NCBI RefSeq assembly: GCF_003342675.1
Contig: NZ_CP031148.1
Span: 806,001-870,000 of the forward strand
Origin: Haloplanus rubicundus
GTDB taxonomy: Archaea; Halobacteriota; Halobacteria; Halobacteriales; Haloferacaceae
Length of the DNA stretch: 64,000 nucleotides
Direction: 5' to 3'
Below, piece after piece: positions 32,478 through 41,681 of the stretch. Position numbers and translations under genes: made by a program. Position 1 is the stretch's first letter. Each line of letters opens with the position of its first letter. The notes beneath the pieces are model-generated. The model was not told the DNA's origin. It was given only the letters and a program-made list of their open reading frames with translations, and ran no database searches.

Positions 32478-33470
32478 TCACCAGTCCAGCGAGCCGCCGC
32501 TCTGGTACTCCGTCACCTGCGTCTCGAAGAAGTTTTTCTCCTTGTTCAGGTCGACCTGTTCGGACATCCACGGGAAGGGATTCTCCGTTTCGTACTGGGT
32601 GGGGAGGTCCAACTGTCCGAGCCGCCGGTCCGCGACGTGTTCGACGTACTCCGCGAACTGGTCGGCGCTCATTCCCAGCACGTCGTCCGGGCACGCCTCG
32701 TGGGCGTAGAGCTGTTCGAGTTCGACGGCGTCGGTCACCAGATCGATCACCTCCGCCTCGAACGCCTCGGTCCAGACGCCGGGGTTCTCGGCGCGGATCT
32801 GATCGATCAGGTCGACGCCGAACCCGACGTGGAGCGACTCGTCGCGCATGATGTACTCGAACTGTTGGCCGATGCCGACCATCTTGTTCCGCCGTTTCAG
32901 CCCGAGCATCATGGCGAAGCCGGCGTAGAAGAAGATACCCTCCATGATGACGTAGAACCCCACGAGATCCCGGAGGAACTCGCGCATGTCCGCGTCCGTC
33001 TCGATGGTGAACCCGTCCCGGTCGACGGTGCGGGTCAGATCGACGACGAACGCGTCCTTCTCCGCGATGGACGGAATCCGATCGTACATCCCGTACAGGT
33101 ACTCGGGGTCGAACCCCAGGGAGTCACAGCAGTAGATGAAGGTGTCCGTGTGGATCGCCTCCTCGTACGCCTGTCGGAGGAGATACTGGCGGCACTCGGG
33201 TGCAGTCACGTACTCGTAGAGCGCGAGGACGACGTTGTTGGCGGTCAGCGACTCGGCGGTGGAGAAGAAGCCGAGGTTCCACTCGACGAGTTGGCGTTCC
33301 CCGTCGGTGAGCGCGTCGCCGTTCCACTGTTGCACGTCGTCCTGCATCGGAATCTCGGCCGGCACCCAGTTGTTCGCGACGCCGGCCTCGTAGTACTCGC
33401 GTGCCCAGTCGTAGTCGATGGGCAAGATTTTGTTCGGGTCGTGTTGATCGTCGGCGTTGACTAGTGGCAT
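32478..33470 (-). CDS. nrdB: Ribonucleoside-diphosphate reductase small subunit, class Ic-like
   Basis: A 330-aa R2 protein. The six metal ligands are in order: E73 (S-T-A-E-S-L), E104 and H107 (E-E-A-I-H), E177 (V-I-M-E-G-I), E211 and H214 (D-E-S-L-H). The position of the radical tyrosine is F111 and the first ligand is Glu instead of Asp. Every spacing equals that of the Chlamydia class Ic R2, which uses a Mn/Fe cofactor. C-terminal N-F-F-E and the final W for R1 contact are typical. It follows nrdA by 28 bp. A class Ic cofactor is inference from residues. Confidence 0.93.
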   Translation of the reverse strand: MPLVNADDQHDPNKILPIDYDWAREYYEAGVANNWVPAEIPMQDDVQQWNGDALTDGERQLVEWNLGFFSTAESLTANNVVLALYEYVTAPECRQYLLRQAYEEAIHTDTFIYCCDSLGFDPEYLYGMYDRIPSIAEKDAFVVDLTRTVDRDGFTIETDADMREFLRDLVGFYVIMEGIFFYAGFAMMLGLKRRNKMVGIGQQFEYIMRDESLHVGFGVDLIDQIRAENPGVWTEAFEAEVIDLVTDAVELEQLYAHEACPDDVLGMSADQFAEYVEHVADRRLGQLDLPTQYETENPFPWMSEQVDLNKEKNFFETQVTEYQSGGSLDW

Positions 33471-33498
33471 GGATGTGTGTGTGTTCGTCGGTGATCCG

Positions 33499-35910
33499 TT
33501 ACTGACAGGCGTCGCAGGTGGGGTCCTCGACGCGGCACAGGTCGTCTCGATCGCCTCCGTCGGTCGCCGCCTCTCGATGCTGGGTCTTGCCGTACTCCGC
33601 CATGTCGAGGGTCGATTTCTCGACCTGTGATGCGCCGAGCGTCCGCAGGTAGTAGGTCGTCTTCAGGCCGAGTTTCCACGCGGTCCGGTAGACGTCGTCG
33701 AGGAGCGATCCGTCCGTACTCGGGAAGAACACGTTGTGCGAGACCGACTGGTCGATCCACGTTCCCCGTGCCGCAGTCAGGCGAAGCTGGTGTCGGGGGT
33801 CGATTTCGAACGCGCTCCGGTGTCGCTCCCGAATCTCCTCGGGGATGGCGTCGATGGCCTGAATCGAGCCGTCGTGGTACTTGATGCGGTCGACCATCTC
33901 GTCGTCCCAGAGGTCGCGCTCCCGAAGGTCGTCGACGAGGTGGTCGTTGATGACAGTGAAGTCGCCGCTCATGTTCGACTTGACGTAGAGGTTCGAGTAC
34001 AGCGGCTCGATGGAGGGTGTCGTCCCGTTGATGGTCGAGATGGTCGCCGTCGGCGCGATGGCCATCGTGTTCGAGTTCCGCATCCCGTGTTCGTCGACGT
34101 GTTCGCGGACGACGAACCAGTCGAGCGTCTCCTCGCGGTCGGTCGGAATCTCGACGCCGCGCTCCGCCTCCAGCAGGTCGACGGTGTCCTGTGGGAGGAG
34201 GCCGCGGTCCCACTTCGATCCCTCGTAGGATGGGTAGGCGCCGCGTTCCTTCGCGAGTTTCGAGGAGTGCAGGATGGCGTGATACGAGACGAACTCCTGC
34301 CAGCGGTTCGCGAGTTCGACGGCCCGCTCGCTCGCCATCGGTACGTCCACCTCGATGAGCGCTTCGTGGAAGCCCATCGTCCCGAGACCGACCGGTCGGT
34401 GGCACAGGTTGGAGGCTTCCGCCTCGTCGGTGGGGTAGAAACACAGGTCGACGACGTTGTCGAGCATCCGCATCGCCGTCTCGACCGTGTCGGCGAGATA
34501 CTCGCGGTCGAGTTCCCCGTCGACGACGTGGGTCGCGAGGTTCACGCTCCCGAGGTTACAGACCGCGTGCTCGTCCTGACTGGTGTTGAGCGTGATCTCG
34601 GTACAGAGGTTCGAGGAGTGAACGACGCCCTCGTGATCCTGTGGCGAGCGGACGTTACACGGGTCCTTGAACGTGATCCAGGGATGGCCGGTCTCGAACA
34701 GACGGGTGAGCGTCTTGCGCCAGAGGTCCGCGGCGTCCACCCGCTCGTACTGGCGGAGTTCGCCCGCGTCTGCCCGCCGTTCGTACTCGCGGTACGTCTC
34801 CTCGAACTCCTGGCCGTAGGTTTCGTGCAGTTCCGGCACCTCGTCGGGCGAGAAGAGCGTCCACTCGCCGCCCTCGCGGACGCGTTTCACGAACAGGTCC
34901 GGTATCCACGCCGCGGTGTTCATATCGGGCGTGCGCCGCCGCTCGTCGCCGGTGTTGCGCTTCAGGTCGAGGAACTCGGGGAAGTCGAGATGCCAAGGTT
35001 CGAGATAGCCACAGGCGGCCCCGCGTCGCTTCCCCGACCGGTTGATCGCGGCGGTCACGTCGTTGGAGATGCGGAGGAAGGGGACGGTGCCGGTCGACTC
35101 GACGCCCGTCGAGGAGATGAGCGACCCCGCGGCGCGGACGTTCGTCCAGTCGTTGCCCAGTCCGCCGCTCCACTTCGAGAGCTGTGCGTGGGACTTGTAG
35201 GCCTCGAAGATCCCTTCGAGGTCGTCGGGGATCGTCGTCAGATAACAGGAGGAGAGCTGTGGATGCGTGGTGCCGCTGTGAAACAGCGTCGGCGACGACG
35301 GCGTGAACTCGAGTTTCGACAGGACCTCGTAGAACTCCGTGGCGCGGGCCTGCGGATCGTCCTCGTCGAGCGCGAGACCCATCGCGACGCGCATCCAGAA
35401 GGCCTGTGGAAGTTCGAGGCGTTCGTCGTCGGCTGTCTTGAGGAAATAGCGCTGATAGAGCGTATCGAGCGCCATGTACTCGAAGCGTTCGTCCCGGTCG
35501 GGGACGAGCGACTTCGCGAGCGCATCGAGGTCGAACCGCTCGACCAGTCGCTCGTCGAGAATGTCGCGTTCGACGCCGCGTCGGACGTTCTCGACGAACG
35601 TCTCACGGTAGGCGCAGTCGAGGTCGAAGCCGTCGAGGTCCTCGCCGATGACCTCGCGGTAGTACCGCTGGCGGAACACGCCCGCGGCGATCCGTTTGTA
35701 CGCGGGGTCACGCTCGATGCGGGCGGTCAGGACCTGGATAACGGCGTCGTACAGTTCCTCCTCGGTGGCGCCGCTGTAGAGGGATCGCTCGGCCTCGTCG
35801 ACCAGTTCATCGACGGTGGCGTCGTCCAGTCTCGCCCCGTCGTCGGGGCGCGCTCGATGCAGTACGGATCGGATGGTATCACGGATCGTCGTCGATTCGG
35901 GATGACTCAT
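33499..35910 (-). CDS. nrdA: Ribonucleoside-diphosphate reductase large subunit
   Basis: An 803-aa R1 catalytic subunit. An N-terminal helical region resembles a degenerate ATP-cone (residues about 1-95). The core has S-S-C-Y-L-T-T near residue 218, the radical-site segment N-L-C-T-E-I near 430, C-N-L-G-S-V-N-L near 445, and S-M-S-G-type N-T-M-A-I-A-P-T-A-T-I-S. The C-terminal tail ends with C-R-V-E-D-P-T-C-D-A-C, the redox-active Cys pair. With NrdB it makes deoxyribonucleotides. The start overlaps nrdR by 32 bp. Confidence 0.95.
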   Translation of the reverse strand: MSHPESTTIRDTIRSVLHRARPDDGARLDDATVDELVDEAERSLYSGATEEELYDAVIQVLTARIERDPAYKRIAAGVFRQRYYREVIGEDLDGFDLDCAYRETFVENVRRGVERDILDERLVERFDLDALAKSLVPDRDERFEYMALDTLYQRYFLKTADDERLELPQAFWMRVAMGLALDEDDPQARATEFYEVLSKLEFTPSSPTLFHSGTTHPQLSSCYLTTIPDDLEGIFEAYKSHAQLSKWSGGLGNDWTNVRAAGSLISSTGVESTGTVPFLRISNDVTAAINRSGKRRGAACGYLEPWHLDFPEFLDLKRNTGDERRRTPDMNTAAWIPDLFVKRVREGGEWTLFSPDEVPELHETYGQEFEETYREYERRADAGELRQYERVDAADLWRKTLTRLFETGHPWITFKDPCNVRSPQDHEGVVHSSNLCTEITLNTSQDEHAVCNLGSVNLATHVVDGELDREYLADTVETAMRMLDNVVDLCFYPTDEAEASNLCHRPVGLGTMGFHEALIEVDVPMASERAVELANRWQEFVSYHAILHSSKLAKERGAYPSYEGSKWDRGLLPQDTVDLLEAERGVEIPTDREETLDWFVVREHVDEHGMRNSNTMAIAPTATISTINGTTPSIEPLYSNLYVKSNMSGDFTVINDHLVDDLRERDLWDDEMVDRIKYHDGSIQAIDAIPEEIRERHRSAFEIDPRHQLRLTAARGTWIDQSVSHNVFFPSTDGSLLDDVYRTAWKLGLKTTYYLRTLGASQVEKSTLDMAEYGKTQHREAATDGGDRDDLCRVEDPTCDACQ

Positions 35911-36403
35911 GGTTCGATTGGGTCGCGGTGGACTCGCCGTCTGATGGTCCCCCGTTCCGGTCGAGGACGGCGTCGAGTTCGCGCAGGAACTCCTCGGGGT
36001 CGGAGAAGGCTTCGTAGACGGAGACGAACCGGATGTAGGCGACCTTGTCGACCGCGCGCAGTTCCTCGGAGACGAGGTCGCCCACGAGCGTCGTCGAGAC
36101 GATTCGGGTCTCGCGCTCCCGGAGGGCGTCCTCGACGCGGTCGACGAGTGCCGTGACGGTGCCGTCGTCGACCGGCCGCTTCTCGACCGCCCGCTCGATC
36201 CCCGCGCGCAGTTTGTCTCGGTCGTAGGGTTCGATGCTCCCGTCCCGCTTTTTCACCTGCAGCGTCTCCCACTCGGGCCGTTCGTACGTGGTGAACCGAA
36301 ACGAACAGCGCTGGCACTCCCGCCGTCGCCGAACCGTCATCGAATCGGTCGCACCGGTATCGACGACGTTGGTCCGGCCGTGGCCGCAGTCGGGGCAGTC
36401 CAT
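35879..36403 (-). CDS. nrdR: Transcriptional repressor NrdR
   Basis: A 174-aa NrdR with zinc ribbon C-P-D-C-G-H-G (residues 3-9) and C-Q-R-C-S-F-R-F-T-T-Y-E near 31-42. An ATP-cone follows (V-K-K-R-D-G-S-I-E-P-Y-D-R-D-K-L), and the C-terminus is unusually long and acidic. NrdR represses ribonucleotide reductase genes according to (d)ATP binding. The conventional M-D-C-P-D-C start is chosen; a GTG at 36412 would add three residues. It is the first gene of the nrdR-nrdA-nrdB operon and overlaps nrdA by 32 bp, so it probably autoregulates. Confidence 0.93.
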   Translation of the reverse strand: MDCPDCGHGRTNVVDTGATDSMTVRRRRECQRCSFRFTTYERPEWETLQVKKRDGSIEPYDRDKLRAGIERAVEKRPVDDGTVTALVDRVEDALRERETRIVSTTLVGDLVSEELRAVDKVAYIRFVSVYEAFSDPEEFLRELDAVLDRNGGPSDGESTATQSNHESSRIDDDP

Positions 36404-36522
36404 AGTTGTCACTGTTCGAACCTCCAGACGCTTAACCCCACATGTAGGGGGTGACGATGTCCGACCGCAATATCTGGTGACCGATGGACGCTACTTAAAT
36501 CTTACCAACGAATTTTAGATAG

Positions 36523-36538
36523 AACAAGTATAGTTGTT
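36523..36538. promoter_or_regulatory. 16-bp AT-rich palindrome upstream of nrdR
   Basis: AACAAGTATAGTTGTT is a 16-bp near-palindrome (two mismatches) in the AT-rich 210-bp gap between hisS and nrdR. Its length, AT-rich centre and place upstream of nrdR recall NrdR boxes, but it does not match the bacterial consensus closely and lies about 120 bp from the start codon. Confidence 0.3.
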
Positions 36539-36613
36539 TTGAGGCCGAGACCGATGGCCGGTGAAGGTGTGCACCGCGAGGAGGTCGATCAGGTCGCTAC
36601 GCCGTCACGGAAG

Positions 36614-37912
36614 TCACGCGAAGTCGTCGTACGTCGGCCGCTCCAGGTCGCCGGGGAACTCGTCGACCGGTGCGGTGGTCTGGTCGCCACTCGTCATCTC
36701 CTTGACCGTCACCTCGCCGTTTGCCAGGTCGCGCTCGCCGACGATGACGACCGTCTCGGCGTTGACGCCGTCGGCGTAGGACATCTGGGCGCCGAAACTC
36801 CGCCCCGCGAGGTCCGTCTCGACGACGTGGCCCCGCTCACGCAGGTCACGCGCCACCCGTGCCGCCGTGGATCGGGTGTCGCCCACCGAGAGGACGTAGT
36901 AGTCCGTCGACAGCGCCTCCTCGGGCCAGACACCCGCCCGCTGGAGGAGGAGCGAGAGCGTGGCGTGGCCGGGCGCGACGCCCACCGCCGGCGTCGGCTG
37001 GCCGCCGTAGCTCTCGATCAGGTCGTCGTAGCGCCCGCCGCCGAAGACGGCGCGGGACACCTCGCCCTGCGTGTCGAAACACTCGAAGACGGTGCCGGTG
37101 TAGTAGTCCAGCCCCCGCGCCGTCTCCAGCGAGACGGTGCAGTGGTCGCGGACGCCGAAGTCGTCGGCGGCGTCGAGGACGTTCTGGAGGTTCCTCACCG
37201 CGTCGGCCACCTCGTCGATGCCCGCGAAGTCGGTCAGTTCGCTCAGATCGTCGGTCGCCAGCAGGTCGTCGAACTGCTGGGCCTGATCGTAGGAGAGGCC
37301 GGCTTCGTGGAGCAAATCGTAATACTCCGCGGGTTCGATCTTCGCGGACTTGTCGACGGCGCGGATCGCTTCTCTCACACTCACGTCGGCGTCGAACGCC
37401 CGCAGGAGCCCCCCGAGGATGTCCCGATGGGAGACGCGGAACTCGAAGTCGGTACGTTCGAGGCCGAGCGTCGTCAGCGCGTCCGCCGCGTACGCGAGGA
37501 TTTCGGCGTCCGCCTCGGGTTCGGCGGAGCCGAAGACGTCGACGTTGGTCTGGTAGAACTCGCGAAAGCGCCCCTGCTGGACCTGTTCGTACCGCCAGAA
37601 CGGCCGCGTCGACATCCACTTGATCGGCTTCTGGAGCTCCTGACCCTTCGCCACCACCATCCGCGCCACCGTCGGCGTCAGTTCCGGGGTGAGCGCGACG
37701 TGTCGGCCGCCCTTGTCCTCGAAGGCGTACAGTTCCTCGACGATTTCGTCGCCGCTCTTGTCCGTATAGAGGTCGACGGCCTCCAGCGCCGGGGTGCCGA
37801 TTTCGCGGAACCCGTACCGTCGAGCCGTCTCCTCCAGCGCGTCGGCGACGGCCCGCCGAGCCGCCATCTCCTCGGGGTAGAAGTCGCGGAACCCCTTGAG
37901 TCGGTCGTACAT
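36614..37912 (-). CDS. hisS: Histidine--tRNA ligase
   Basis: A 432-aa class II HisRS. The N-terminus L-K-G-F-R-D-F-Y-P-E-E, motif 2 (F-W-R-Y-E-Q-V-Q-Q-G-R-F-R-E-F-Y-Q), the HisA motif A-R-G-L-D-Y-Y-T-G near residue 258-266, and motif 3 (G-V-A-P-G-H-A near 305) are all in place. The anticodon-binding domain follows. The start M-Y-D-R-L-K-G-F is conventional; the longer frame upstream is rejected. Confidence 0.96.
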   Translation of the reverse strand: MYDRLKGFRDFYPEEMAARRAVADALEETARRYGFREIGTPALEAVDLYTDKSGDEIVEELYAFEDKGGRHVALTPELTPTVARMVVAKGQELQKPIKWMSTRPFWRYEQVQQGRFREFYQTNVDVFGSAEPEADAEILAYAADALTTLGLERTDFEFRVSHRDILGGLLRAFDADVSVREAIRAVDKSAKIEPAEYYDLLHEAGLSYDQAQQFDDLLATDDLSELTDFAGIDEVADAVRNLQNVLDAADDFGVRDHCTVSLETARGLDYYTGTVFECFDTQGEVSRAVFGGGRYDDLIESYGGQPTPAVGVAPGHATLSLLLQRAGVWPEEALSTDYYVLSVGDTRSTAARVARDLRERGHVVETDLAGRSFGAQMSYADGVNAETVVIVGERDLANGEVTVKEMTSGDQTTAPVDEFPGDLERPTYDDFA

Positions 37913-38015
37913 GACGCGTCGTCGGCGCCCGCCGCGCTTGAAACCTGTCCTTTCGGAAGCGGAAGCCCTTGCTCCCACGCGGAGGTTGAGACGCCCCGCC
38001 GTCGACCGACCGATC

Positions 38016-38972
38016 ATGTCGCTCGTCTCCGCGTTCACCTCCGCTATTCTCCCCATCGTCTCGGTGATGGGGCTGGGCTACCTCCTCGCCTCGGTCCTCG
38101 ACGTCGAGGTCGATCCGCTCAACTCCGTCGCCCTCTATCTCTTCCTCCCCGCCCTCATCTTCTACAGCATCGTCACGACGACGCTCTCCGGCGCGACGGT
38201 CGCCCGCATCTTCGCCGGCGTCGGCCTCTTCGTCGTCGGCACGATGGGCGTCACCGAACTCGTCGATCGGCTGCTCGGCGTACCCGAACCCTACCGGAGC
38301 GCGGACGTCCTCGCCGGATCACTCCCCAACGCCGGCTTCTACGGCATCCCGCTCGCCGAGTTCGCCTTCGGCGCCGTCGGCCGCACGACGGCGGTTATCT
38401 ACATCACTGCGCAGGCGTTTCTGATGTACACCCTCGGCGTCTACGTCGCCTCCCGCGGCGGCGGCGAGGCGGGCATCGGCGCGATCAAGGAAATCTTTCG
38501 CCTCCCGCTGGTCTACGCCATCGCCGCCGCGGGCGTCGTCCGCGCCCTCGGCGTCGCGCCCCCCACCGACGGCACGTTCATGACGACGACCAGCCTCGTC
38601 GGCGACGCCTCCATCCCCCTGATGCTCGTCATCGTCGGCATCCAGCTTTCCGGCCTCGAATACGGAAGCGTCAGCCGGGTGATCCGCCCGTCGCTCGTCA
38701 AACTCGTCCTCGCGCCGGTCGTCGGTCTCGGCGTCGCCGTCGCCCTCGGCGCGTTCGGCGACCCCGCCGTCGCCCGGGTGTTCGTCCTGCTCTGTGCGAC
38801 GCCCGTCGCGCTCATCCCCCTCGCGCTCACCCTCTCGTACAGCGACGTGCAAGCGCGCGACGGACTGTCGGCGTCGGAGTATCTCACCATGACCATCTTC
38901 GTCACGACCGTCGCGAGCGTCCCCGTGTTGACCGTCCTGATCACGATCCTGCGGAGCGGCGCCGTCTTCTGA
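38016..38972 (+). CDS. AEC family transporter (auxin efflux carrier-like)
   Basis: A 318-aa membrane protein with ten or so helices. I-L-P-I-V-S-V-M-G-L-G-Y and L-Y-L-F-L-P-A-L-I-F at the N-terminus, and G-S-L-P-N-A-G-F-Y-G-I-P-L in the first half, match the AEC/PIN-type carrier family. V-G-I-Q-L-S-G and the later P-V-A-L-I-P-L complete it. Substrates in this family are mostly small carboxylates; none can be assigned here. Divergent from hisS over about 100 bp. Confidence 0.88.
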   Translation: MSLVSAFTSAILPIVSVMGLGYLLASVLDVEVDPLNSVALYLFLPALIFYSIVTTTLSGATVARIFAGVGLFVVGTMGVTELVDRLLGVPEPYRSADVLAGSLPNAGFYGIPLAEFAFGAVGRTTAVIYITAQAFLMYTLGVYVASRGGGEAGIGAIKEIFRLPLVYAIAAAGVVRALGVAPPTDGTFMTTTSLVGDASIPLMLVIVGIQLSGLEYGSVSRVIRPSLVKLVLAPVVGLGVAVALGAFGDPAVARVFVLLCATPVALIPLALTLSYSDVQARDGLSASEYLTMTIFVTTVASVPVLTVLITILRSGAVF

Positions 38973-39012
38973 CCCCTGAACGCTTTTGCCCGTTCGCTCG
39001 GTCGTCCCTCCC

Positions 39013-39765
39013 ATGTCGACAGCCACCGTTCGCGGGGCGATCAGGGGTATGGGGCATCGAGCCAATCCGGCCTTCGCCGTCGGCGCCGTCGCCGTTCCGG
39101 CCGTCGCGCTCGCCTACGCGCTCACCGTCGCGCCCGTCGTCCACCACATCTACGTCCACGTGATGGCCGGCGTCCTGTGGACGGGTATCGACCTCTTCAT
39201 GGCCCTCGTCCTCGGTCCCGTCCTCGGCGGCCTGTCCGTCGAGGCCCGCGCGAGCGTCTTCGAGCGCTTCACGCCGAAGATGACCTTCCTCATGCCGTCG
39301 CTCGCCCTCGTCACCATCGTCGGCGGCGTCACGCTCGCCGATCGCCTCGGCGTTTTCCCCCACGCAGGGCCGTGGATCGCCCTCCTGACGCTCGCGACGA
39401 CCGTCCCCGCGCTCCTCCTGATCGGCTGGCAGTTCGACGCCTTCGACGATCCGCGGTGGCTCGCCGCCTTCGCCGTGGCCCTCCTCGGCGGCGGCGCCTA
39501 CCTCGCCGTCACCGCCGACGCCTTCGGCATGACCTCGCCCACGGTCATCCTCGCGCTCGCTATCGTCACCGTCCTCTCCGTCCTCGGCTTCGGCGTCCTG
39601 CTCCCCGGCGAGGTACGCATCTACCGTCAGCTGGCGTCGGGGAATCCCGACCCGGACGTGATCAGCCGAATCGGGATGCGCAACGCCCGCCTGAGTGGCC
39701 TGCAGGGCCTCTTTCAACTGGCCATCGTCGTGGTGATGGTCTACCTGCGGTGGCCGGCGGCGTGA
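39013..39765 (+). CDS. Multi-helix membrane protein (DUF2269/CopD-like)
   Basis: A 250-aa membrane protein with about six helices. H-H-I-Y-V-H-V-M-A-G-V-L-W-T-G near residue 43-57 has conserved His residues typical of CopD/DUF2269-type membrane proteins. G-F-G-V-L-L-P-G-E-V-R-I-Y-R and R-N-A-R-L-S-G-L-Q-G occur near the C-terminus. No clear cofactor site is proven. Function not assigned. Confidence 0.65.
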   Translation: MSTATVRGAIRGMGHRANPAFAVGAVAVPAVALAYALTVAPVVHHIYVHVMAGVLWTGIDLFMALVLGPVLGGLSVEARASVFERFTPKMTFLMPSLALVTIVGGVTLADRLGVFPHAGPWIALLTLATTVPALLLIGWQFDAFDDPRWLAAFAVALLGGGAYLAVTADAFGMTSPTVILALAIVTVLSVLGFGVLLPGEVRIYRQLASGNPDPDVISRIGMRNARLSGLQGLFQLAIVVVMVYLRWPAA

Positions 39766-39772
39766 GGCGGCC

Positions 39773-40231
39773 TCAGGTGAGCGCCGACCGTCCCGCGCCT
39801 AGGACGAACAGTACGCCGACACCGATCAAAATGAGTGGCTTGTTGGACCGCTTTCGTTCGAGATACCCCTGCTCCGGGGAGCCGGTCGGGACGTACACCG
39901 TCACCGCGGTGCCCGGTTCGTACCCCGCCAGTTCGGCTCTGGCGGCGCGTTCGGTGTCGAAGTCCCGCGCGAGCGGTCCCGGATAGACCTTCGACGAGGT
40001 GTAGTTCTCCCCCCGATAGGTGTAGTCGAACGTCGCCCGTGGGGTGTAGGAGACGCCGTCGTTCGAGTGTGTCTCGATGGTCGTGGACGTGATCGTGCCC
40101 TCGACCGTCGCCGCCGAGTCCAGTGCCGTCGACTGCGTGGTGTAGCTGTACGCGCCGAAGCCGACCGACGCGAGACCGAGCACCAGCGTGAGGGCGATGC
40201 CGAGTCGCCCGGAGGGCCCGCTGATCTGCAT
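39773..40231 (-). CDS. DUF3592 domain protein
   Basis: A 152-aa protein with two transmembrane helices, one near the start (G-I-A-L-T-L-V-L-G-L-A-S-V-G-F-G) and one at the end (L-I-L-I-G-V-G-V-L-F-V-L-G). They flank an extracellular beta domain with the Y-T-P-R-A-T-F-D-Y-T-Y-R-G-E-N-Y-T motif and V-T-V-Y-V-P-T-G-S-P-E-Q-G-Y-L typical of DUF3592. Unknown function. It is convergent with the previous gene and divergent from pgi. Confidence 0.85.
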   Translation of the reverse strand: MQISGPSGRLGIALTLVLGLASVGFGAYSYTTQSTALDSAATVEGTITSTTIETHSNDGVSYTPRATFDYTYRGENYTSSKVYPGPLARDFDTERAARAELAGYEPGTAVTVYVPTGSPEQGYLERKRSNKPLILIGVGVLFVLGAGRSALT

Positions 40232-40345
40232 ACGCGACCCGACCCGCGGCGTCCCCGTTAAACCCCGGGCACTGCTTCGCGCCCGGAAGCCGCCCCCCGC
40301 GACGAACGGGAAACCGTTTTGCCGGCGCGCATCCCCGCTCTCCCC

Positions 40346-41632
40346 ATGTACGTCGACCTCGGCAACGCGCTCGACGCCGAACCACGCCTGACCCGTGAGG
40401 CGCTCGACCGACTCGACGAGCGCGTCGCCGACGCCCACGACCGCATCGCCCGCGGCCGCGAGCACGCCGACCACGGCTACGCGGCCCTGAACCTCCCCGA
40501 CACCGTCGATCCGGACGCGATTCGGGCTTCCGTCGCCGACTTCGACGACCCCGCGGCCGTCCTGACCGTCGGCATCGGCGGGAGCGCCCTCGGCGCCGCG
40601 ACGCTCGCCGAGGCGCTGGGCGCCGACTTGGCTCACTACATCCTCGACAACGTCGACCCCGCGCACGTCCGCTCGCTCCTCGATTCCCTCCCGCTCGCCG
40701 ACACCGTGGTCCACGTCGTCTCCCGGTCTGGCACCACCGCGGAGACGCTGGCGAACTTCCTCGTCGTCCGCGAGGCCATGGATCGGGCCGGCGTCGACTG
40801 GACCGACCGCACGCTGGTCACGACGGGCGAAGACGGCAACCTCCGGCGCCTCGCCGACCGCCACGACCTGCCCGCCCTCGACGTGCCCGCGGGCGTCCCC
40901 GGCCGGTTCTCGGCGCTGTCGACCGTCGCCCTCCCCGTCGCCGCGCTCGGGGGGGCCGACCTCGACGAACTGTTGGCCGGCGCCCGCGCCGAGGCCGACC
41001 GGCTATCTGGGTCGCTGTTCGACGCCCCTGCCTACGCCTACGGCGCCGCCTGCTACGCGCTCGAACGTCGCGGTGCCGGCGTCAACGCCGTGATGCCCTA
41101 CGCCGAATCCCTGGAGTTCTTCGCGGAGTGGTTCGCACAGCTGTGGGCCGAGAGTCTGGGCAAGGACGCCGTCGGGCAGACCCCCGCCCGTGCCCTCGGC
41201 GCGACGGATCAACACTCCCAGCTCCAGCTGTACCGCGCCGGCCCCCGGGACAAGCTCGTCACGCTCGTCCGGCCGCGCGAGCGCCCCGACGTGCCCATTC
41301 CGGAGACGGACCTCGACGGGCTCTCGTATCTGGGCGGCGGGAGCCTCGCCGCCCTGCTGGACGCGGAGTTCGAGGCGACGGAGGCCAGTCTCGCCGCCGC
41401 GCGCTGCCCGAATATCCGGATCGAGGTGGATCGGATCGACGAGCGCGGCGTCGGCGAACTGCTCTACGGGATGGAGGCGGCCTGCGTGTGCTACGGCGAA
41501 CTCGCCGGCGTCGAGACGTTCACCCAGCCGGCGGTGGAGTGGGGGAAACGCGCCGCCCGCGGCCTCCTCGGCGGCGGCGACTTCCCGGAGGCCGAGGCGG
41601 TCGGCGAGAAGCGACGGCTGCTCGTGGAGTAG
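40346..41632 (+). CDS. pgi: Glucose-6-phosphate isomerase
   Basis: A 428-aa phosphoglucose isomerase of the bacterial/eukaryal type (not the cupin PGI of some Euryarchaeota). V-G-I-G-G-S-A-L-G-A near residue 79 binds the phosphate. V-S-R-S-G-T-T-A-E-T-L-A near 127 and H-S-Q-L-Q-L-Y near 290 carry active-site residues. Interconverts glucose-6-phosphate and fructose-6-phosphate in gluconeogenesis and glycolysis. Normal length for the haloarchaeal form. Confidence 0.95.
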   Translation: MYVDLGNALDAEPRLTREALDRLDERVADAHDRIARGREHADHGYAALNLPDTVDPDAIRASVADFDDPAAVLTVGIGGSALGAATLAEALGADLAHYILDNVDPAHVRSLLDSLPLADTVVHVVSRSGTTAETLANFLVVREAMDRAGVDWTDRTLVTTGEDGNLRRLADRHDLPALDVPAGVPGRFSALSTVALPVAALGGADLDELLAGARAEADRLSGSLFDAPAYAYGAACYALERRGAGVNAVMPYAESLEFFAEWFAQLWAESLGKDAVGQTPARALGATDQHSQLQLYRAGPRDKLVTLVRPRERPDVPIPETDLDGLSYLGGGSLAALLDAEFEATEASLAAARCPNIRIEVDRIDERGVGELLYGMEAACVCYGELAGVETFTQPAVEWGKRAARGLLGGGDFPEAEAVGEKRRLLVE

Positions 41633-41681
41633 CCGGTCACCGATCCGACTGATTCTTACTTCCGGGGCGACTCTTCCCTCC

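Noticed and set aside
33474-33484. TG dinucleotide run between nrdA and nrdB
   Set aside because: Only 11 bases long; too short to claim a variable repeat.
33736-36156. Very long open frame antisense to nrdA
   Set aside because: nrdA is unambiguous on the other strand, and the antisense protein has no recognisable domain.
36413-36422. tRNA-like T-loop sequence GTTCGAAC
   Set aside because: No acceptor stem, D-arm or anticodon arm can be paired around it; it is only a small palindrome.
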